Origin: Centropus unirufus
Taxonomy: Eukaryota; Chordata; Aves; Cuculiformes; Centropidae
Length of the DNA: 64,000 nucleotides
Assembly (NCBI GenBank): GCA_013397695.1
Contig: VYZI01000101.1
Coordinates: forward strand, 378,447-442,446
Reading direction: 5' to 3'
The notes under the pieces were generated by a model. It did not search any database, was not told the DNA's origin, and saw only the letters and a program-made list of their open reading frames with translations. Below are positions 59,526 to 64,000 of this stretch, one piece after another. Both the position numbers and the translations under genes were made by a program. How positions within the stretch are numbered: the stretch's first letter is position 1; each line of letters opens with the position of its first letter.

Positions 59526-62459
59526 CATTTCTTGGGCAAACCACTATGGGAAGCAGTTACGTGTATGAAGAAAAATAAGCTTTAAAAGTGAACACTTGAG
59601 AATACATGTCAAATTGTACTGTAGGCTATGCTCCATCCCTACAGGATTTAGAAAGTTGAATGAAATGTGAGTGTTGGCTTGACCATAGGTTATATAGCTC
59701 TTATTAACTCATATCAGTCACTGATTATGTAATTTCTGTACTAGTCACTTTGATTAGCCTTGATAGTTTAAAAAAAAAAATCAATTCATTCTCCTGGTTT
59801 TAATTTTGATAATTCAAATTCACAGTGTTCTTCATCTGCTTTGTTTGATGCTATACATAAATCAAGGTTATGGACGAAACCAATTCATGAATGAAAAGTT
59901 TCAATTTTCTTTTCTTTTTGGCTACAACTACGCAAAGAAATCATCATTTGGGCAACTAATATGCCTAAGTATCCTTCAAAAGGTACTGTGATATATTAGA
60001 GCTGTTCAAACGTCCTCACAAATCATTTTGCCTTACAGCTTTGATCCTGAAATATGTGAAATGATGCCTGATTTATGCCACTGATCCTTCTTTTAGATAG
60101 TTAAGTGTTCTTGCTTAATGTTATTAAATAAGTTCAAAGCAGCAAATAGGCCATCGTGGGCTGGGGACATTTGAAAAATAGCATTCTCAGCAGGCCTCAT
60201 ATACAATATATGTTCTTTAGTTATTTCCTTTGCATTTTTGTGCACAGGAAGCTACTGGAACTTTCTTCTGCTCACATCTTTGGTTTTGCTTTGAGGTTTG
60301 GTTGTTGTTGGGTTTTTTTTCCTCTTGATTGATTTCTCCTGGGCTTTGTTTTCTTTGGGGTGTTTAGGGGGTGTGGGGGGAGAGGATAGGGCAGAAACAA
60401 CCTCAGGACAATATGGGAAAACAGGAAAGATATCACAGTCTCCCCTAACTGGGAGGCTGGTAACATGTGCTACCAATGGCAGAAGACAAGTCATGTTACA
60501 TGGCTCAGGCTGCATGAAAAAATTCTGAGGATGTAAATAAACGGGTCAAATTCACACTCTAAGGAGCAGAGTAAGTTTGACTGCTTTCAATGAAAAACTA
60601 TTCATACGTTGTGATTTCTGTCTTAACAAGCAAAAGGAAAGAGACAGATGATAAAACTTCTGAGTCTAAAATATTTATCAGTAGAAATATTCCAAACTTG
60701 CATCAGAACACTGAAGTGCAAATTTCTCTGGGCATAAGTGTTGCATAGAAATCACATGAGCTCTAACTTTAGTAAACCTTTTAATGAAAATGTCACACAG
60801 TTCACACACAAGATTTAGGGATCTCAATATGTTATACGAGCTTTATAACTAGTATTATTTCAGTAAATTTCAGTAGGTGATGTTAAATCAGCATTTCCAG
60901 TCTGGTATGATCCTTGTTGAAGCGATGAGGGCCATCTTAGTCACCTGCTGCTGGAGAAGAGCTATTATTAGCTAGAGAGAACTTCCCAGCACTGTGCCTT
61001 CAGCAATATCAGGCCCTAAACACTAGGTTTTCAGACATAAGACTGAAAACAACAATTGCAAATGAGCATGTGACATCATCCCAACACCTCTCTAGCTGTG
61101 TTGCCTTTCATGTCTAGATTTGGGAGTTGAAAGTTGACAACATGATCTTGTTCCTCACTTGCATGTTTCCCTGGCTTCTGAACTGGTTTGAAGTATCCCT
61201 CTCCTCACTTACATAGTTCTGGAGTACAAATGTAAATGTCTTTTCCTGAGTCAGCTCTCTTTCATAGACATGTACATAGATGATGTTAAAGGATGTAAGA
61301 GGCTGTTTCTGGAGGGGACTGCATTGGACACATCATGGTTATTTCTCCTATGACCTTAGCAGACTACCTAACTCTTCCCATTTTCCCTAAGTTGTTTTCT
61401 AGAGTTTCCTGGTAGGTTTTATAAAATATTATTCCAAATGCTGGTTACACATACAACTATCTAACCTTCTGGTTCCTGTTAGACAATGAGCTTTTCACAG
61501 AGACCACTAATGACAAGCCGATAATACAAATGAGACCGATTTGGCCTCATGAAACTTTCCATCCATTTTACACAACTGCTAGTGCTGGTGGCAGAAATAA
61601 AAGTACACATCTGCTGCTTGGTAAGGAGGTTAGCCACTGCTGAGTACTCCTGTTGGTCTGTTTACATGTAATTGGGCTACCTCCATATAATGTATCTAAC
61701 ACTCTTCAGTAAAGTGCAACTGGAACAACCCTGTGTTGCTTGGTGTTTGCTGCTGGGCCCTTCCCCTTTTTCTCAGGAAACTGTGGGCTTCCAAAAATTG
61801 ACATCGGTATAATTTTTGAGGTTTTGCTTTGGTTTTTTTTTTTTTAATAAGGTTATGCTGCTAGCCCTTTTTCTTGTAAAGACAGATATGAAAAACACAG
61901 GACCAATCTCTAGGAATGTTCTTTTTCCTGTGCTTTTCTGAGGTCTGGTCCTGAAAAATAAGTCCATGAGATTGTCTTGGCATGAAAGCCAGATGGGTAG
62001 CTGCTTGGTGTGGTGTTAAAGCCACTTGAGGCTGACCTAGCCCAAGAATTGCCTACTACCCAGATGTGACAAAATTGCACTGGTCAATGAGAGCCAGAAG
62101 GGTTGGTGTAAGCAAGAATGAAAGTGGCTGAAATCTATCAGTGTGATGTTTTAAATTCCCAGCTTCTTTTTGTTTAGCTTTTCTGTCATGAGCACTGCTT
62201 ATGAAGTTCTTCATCTTTATTTGTCTAGTAAGCGTCTAAAAAAATGAGTGGGTCAATGGAAACAAAAGTAGTAACATGAATATTTAAATGTTATGAGTCT
62301 AAATATATTTTGAATGAATAAATATGTATGTTTCTACTTAATCTTCCCACGCTTTTATGTGGAATCCTGAAAAATTCTCCATGAACAAGGTAGCAGGCAG
62401 GGGCTCATCAGTTGGTTGTTTTGGTGGCTATGTCTGCTGCTTTTCATGCCAGCCATTTA
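59526..62459. other. Unique DNA, no gene seen
   Basis: Frames up to 87 codons, several overlapping on opposite strands at 60.25-60.53 kb. T/G-rich low complexity at 60295-60385. Nothing else supported. Confidence 0.5.
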
Positions 62460-62610
62460 ATTTTCCTTTCACCCAACTTCAAAGAAGTTATTAGCCTGGG
62501 ATTTACGACGTCTGGATTGATGGTCATTCTCTGCCACGAAAAAGCGTAATCTTTGTTAAATCATTTGGTGTCCTTTCTTCTTGGGGTCGGGGTGCAAGGG
62601 GGCACATGCT
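62460..62610. promoter_or_regulatory. Possible regulatory block
   Basis: Short repeat-free segment with retained CpGs (TTTACGACGTCTGG near 62502, CCACGAAAAAGCGTAATC near 62534) and GTTAAATCATTTGG near 62555. Weak inference. Confidence 0.22.
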
Positions 62611-62999
62611 AAAGTCACTACTTATTTGTGCAATTATACCCCTGTAAATGCGTAGGAGGGCTTCAGGTGCTGCTGTGAGTTTAAAGAGAAGTTGAAGATA
62701 GAAGTGCCTCAGAGGGATTGAAACAAGTGCTCCCATCTCTGATTTTGTGCAAAATACTGCAGTATTCTGGTGATATTCCCAAAGGGTGCAATTTGCAATG
62801 ATGTTTTCACAAGGTTGTAGGCCATTACATGCAAGATGGGTTGCATTGCTTTTTATGCTTGCTTTTTGTCCTTCGTTTAAAAGAAGAAATTCTTAAATAA
62901 TGAGCAAAAACGCAAAAGATAGCAAGAAGTTGATTTTGTGGTGGGGACTGTTTTTTTCATGATGTTGGGAAGCTGGATTTCTGATACCCAAATGGCTCT
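62611..62999. other. No feature seen
   Basis: Unique sequence; no open frame or repeat match. Confidence 0.45.
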
Positions 63000-63560
63000 A
63001 AAGCACTGGACTTTTGCTCTATATGGACAGACAGATCTAATCATTAGTGAATGCCAGAAAGGAGTAGAGCCAGGGAGAGAGAGTGTGCAAGAGGGAGCTT
63101 AGTTTATTTCTGCAGTGTCACATCAATCTCCCCGGTTAAGTGATTGAAGGGGAGAAACGCAGGCTGCAAAAGAAACTGGGCCCTGATTTGTTCAGGGTCA
63201 CCAGCAGTGGTTTGAAACCATCTTGTTTGCAGATACCTCTTTCATGTTATTAGGCTGTCAGTTGAGTGACTTTGTAAGATTTATGGCTCGAAGCTGGAGT
63301 GCGTGCGTGTGTGCAGCAATGGCAGTGATGGGCAGCGGGCGGGGGGGAACAGAGATGTTATTGAGAAGACAGTGATCCATGCCTGCTTTGATTGAGCTTT
63401 GCAGTCTTTTGTCTACTCCTAGTTAACCTCCTTATGCATTTGTTTTCACATGCTGCATAAGTAGCTCAAGCAGAAGGTGAAGCAACAAGTGGTAAAAGGT
63501 TGCTCGTAACCGCATACAGTCGCAATGGACTTGGTGTGGACTTACTGACTGTGTAATGAT
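63000..63560. promoter_or_regulatory. Candidate enhancer / conserved non-coding block
   Basis: Long repeat-free block with CpGs retained (CCCCGGTTAAGTG near 63131, GGAGTGCGTGCGTGTG near 63296, AACCGCATACAGTCGC near 63509). Homeodomain or octamer-like words include GATCTAATCATTAGTGAA near 63034 and CTTATGCATTTGTTTTCAC near 63432. CTTTGATTGAGCTTTG (TCF/LEF-like CTTTGAT) lies near 63386. No coding frame. One of the better enhancer candidates; conservation not testable here. Confidence 0.36.
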
Positions 63561-64000
63561 GGAATAAAGCTGTTTATTGGGCAGGTCTCAGGTTTAACAT
63601 ACTGACATCTTCTCTAACGACACCAAAGCTGTTGGCTGAGTGTTCCCTAGTAACTGGTAAACTTGTAGGGAAATGTTATCTTTGAGAGAGAATTTAGAGA
63701 CAGCACTGACCTTATACTGAGAGTGAAAAAGCCAAACCAAAAAGGGGGTTTACATGATTGAAGCAACATATAATTTAAATTATATTTGTCTATAAGTAGC
63801 AATAGGAGATTTCATTTTACATAAATTTAAAAGTTTTAGAGTACTAGATTTTGGGAAAGTTGATTTACTTTTTACAAGTTGGTTATAATACAGAAAATAT
63901 TGTTTTCTGCTCTTCTGTTTATACAGTTCCTAGTTGTGCCAAGATCAAGACATGTATTATTTTAAAATATGAGCAAAAAAATGTTCGGTGTCAACTAGAT
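63561..64000. other. No feature seen
   Basis: AT-rich unique sequence to the window edge. Confidence 0.5.

Overview
This is a vertebrate nuclear window, almost certainly from a bird. The diagnostic evidence is repeat content. There are 5'-truncated CR1 LINE copies ending in the CR1 tail (the ...TTCCAACC...ATTCTATGAT type), a decayed CR1 ORF2 endonuclease piece, and two related solo LTRs that resemble the avian ERVL class. A thin layer of very old MIR-like SINE fragments is also present. The DNA is AT-rich with few CpGs and no CpG island. I see no bacterial-style gene organisation, no rRNA or intact tRNA gene, no CRISPR array and no recognisable complete protein gene. The species cannot be named from this sequence.

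Layout. 1-7 kb is unique AT-rich DNA with one regulatory-looking block (3.4-3.8 kb). 7.0-7.6 kb holds a minus-strand CR1 ORF2 fragment. 9-19 kb is unique DNA with several blocks that look like conserved non-coding enhancers (9.7, 13.0, 15.9, 16.4 and 18.2 kb), a MIR-like fragment and a tRNA-like SINE candidate (17.0 kb). A solo LTR lies at 23.7-24.4 kb, and a possible decayed coding stretch at 25.8-26.5 kb (minus strand). 33.4-38.8 kb is the repeat-rich core: three plus-strand CR1 3' ends, a MIR fragment, another old repeat and a double inverted repeat. Inside it is the most enhancer-like block (34.8-35.1 kb), followed directly by a coding-looking open frame (35.1-35.4 kb). 41.6-43.4 kb holds two old repeats and the longest open frame (172 codons). 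50.7-54 kb has AT-rich regulatory-looking blocks and two candidate exons, the better one on the minus strand at 53.73-53.89 kb. The second solo LTR is at 57.2-57.9 kb. The last 6 kb has two more regulatory-looking blocks, a short candidate exon at 59.1 kb and a small CR1 tail.

Interpretation. The window reads as intergenic gene-desert DNA or the interior of a very large intron, probably part of the regulatory landscape of a developmental gene. That last point is inference: conservation cannot be measured from one sequence. Five short stretches have splice-site-flanked or coding-like composition and are given as candidate exons. None is identified, and they lie on both strands, so they do not form one gene model. 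I found no new multi-gene system.
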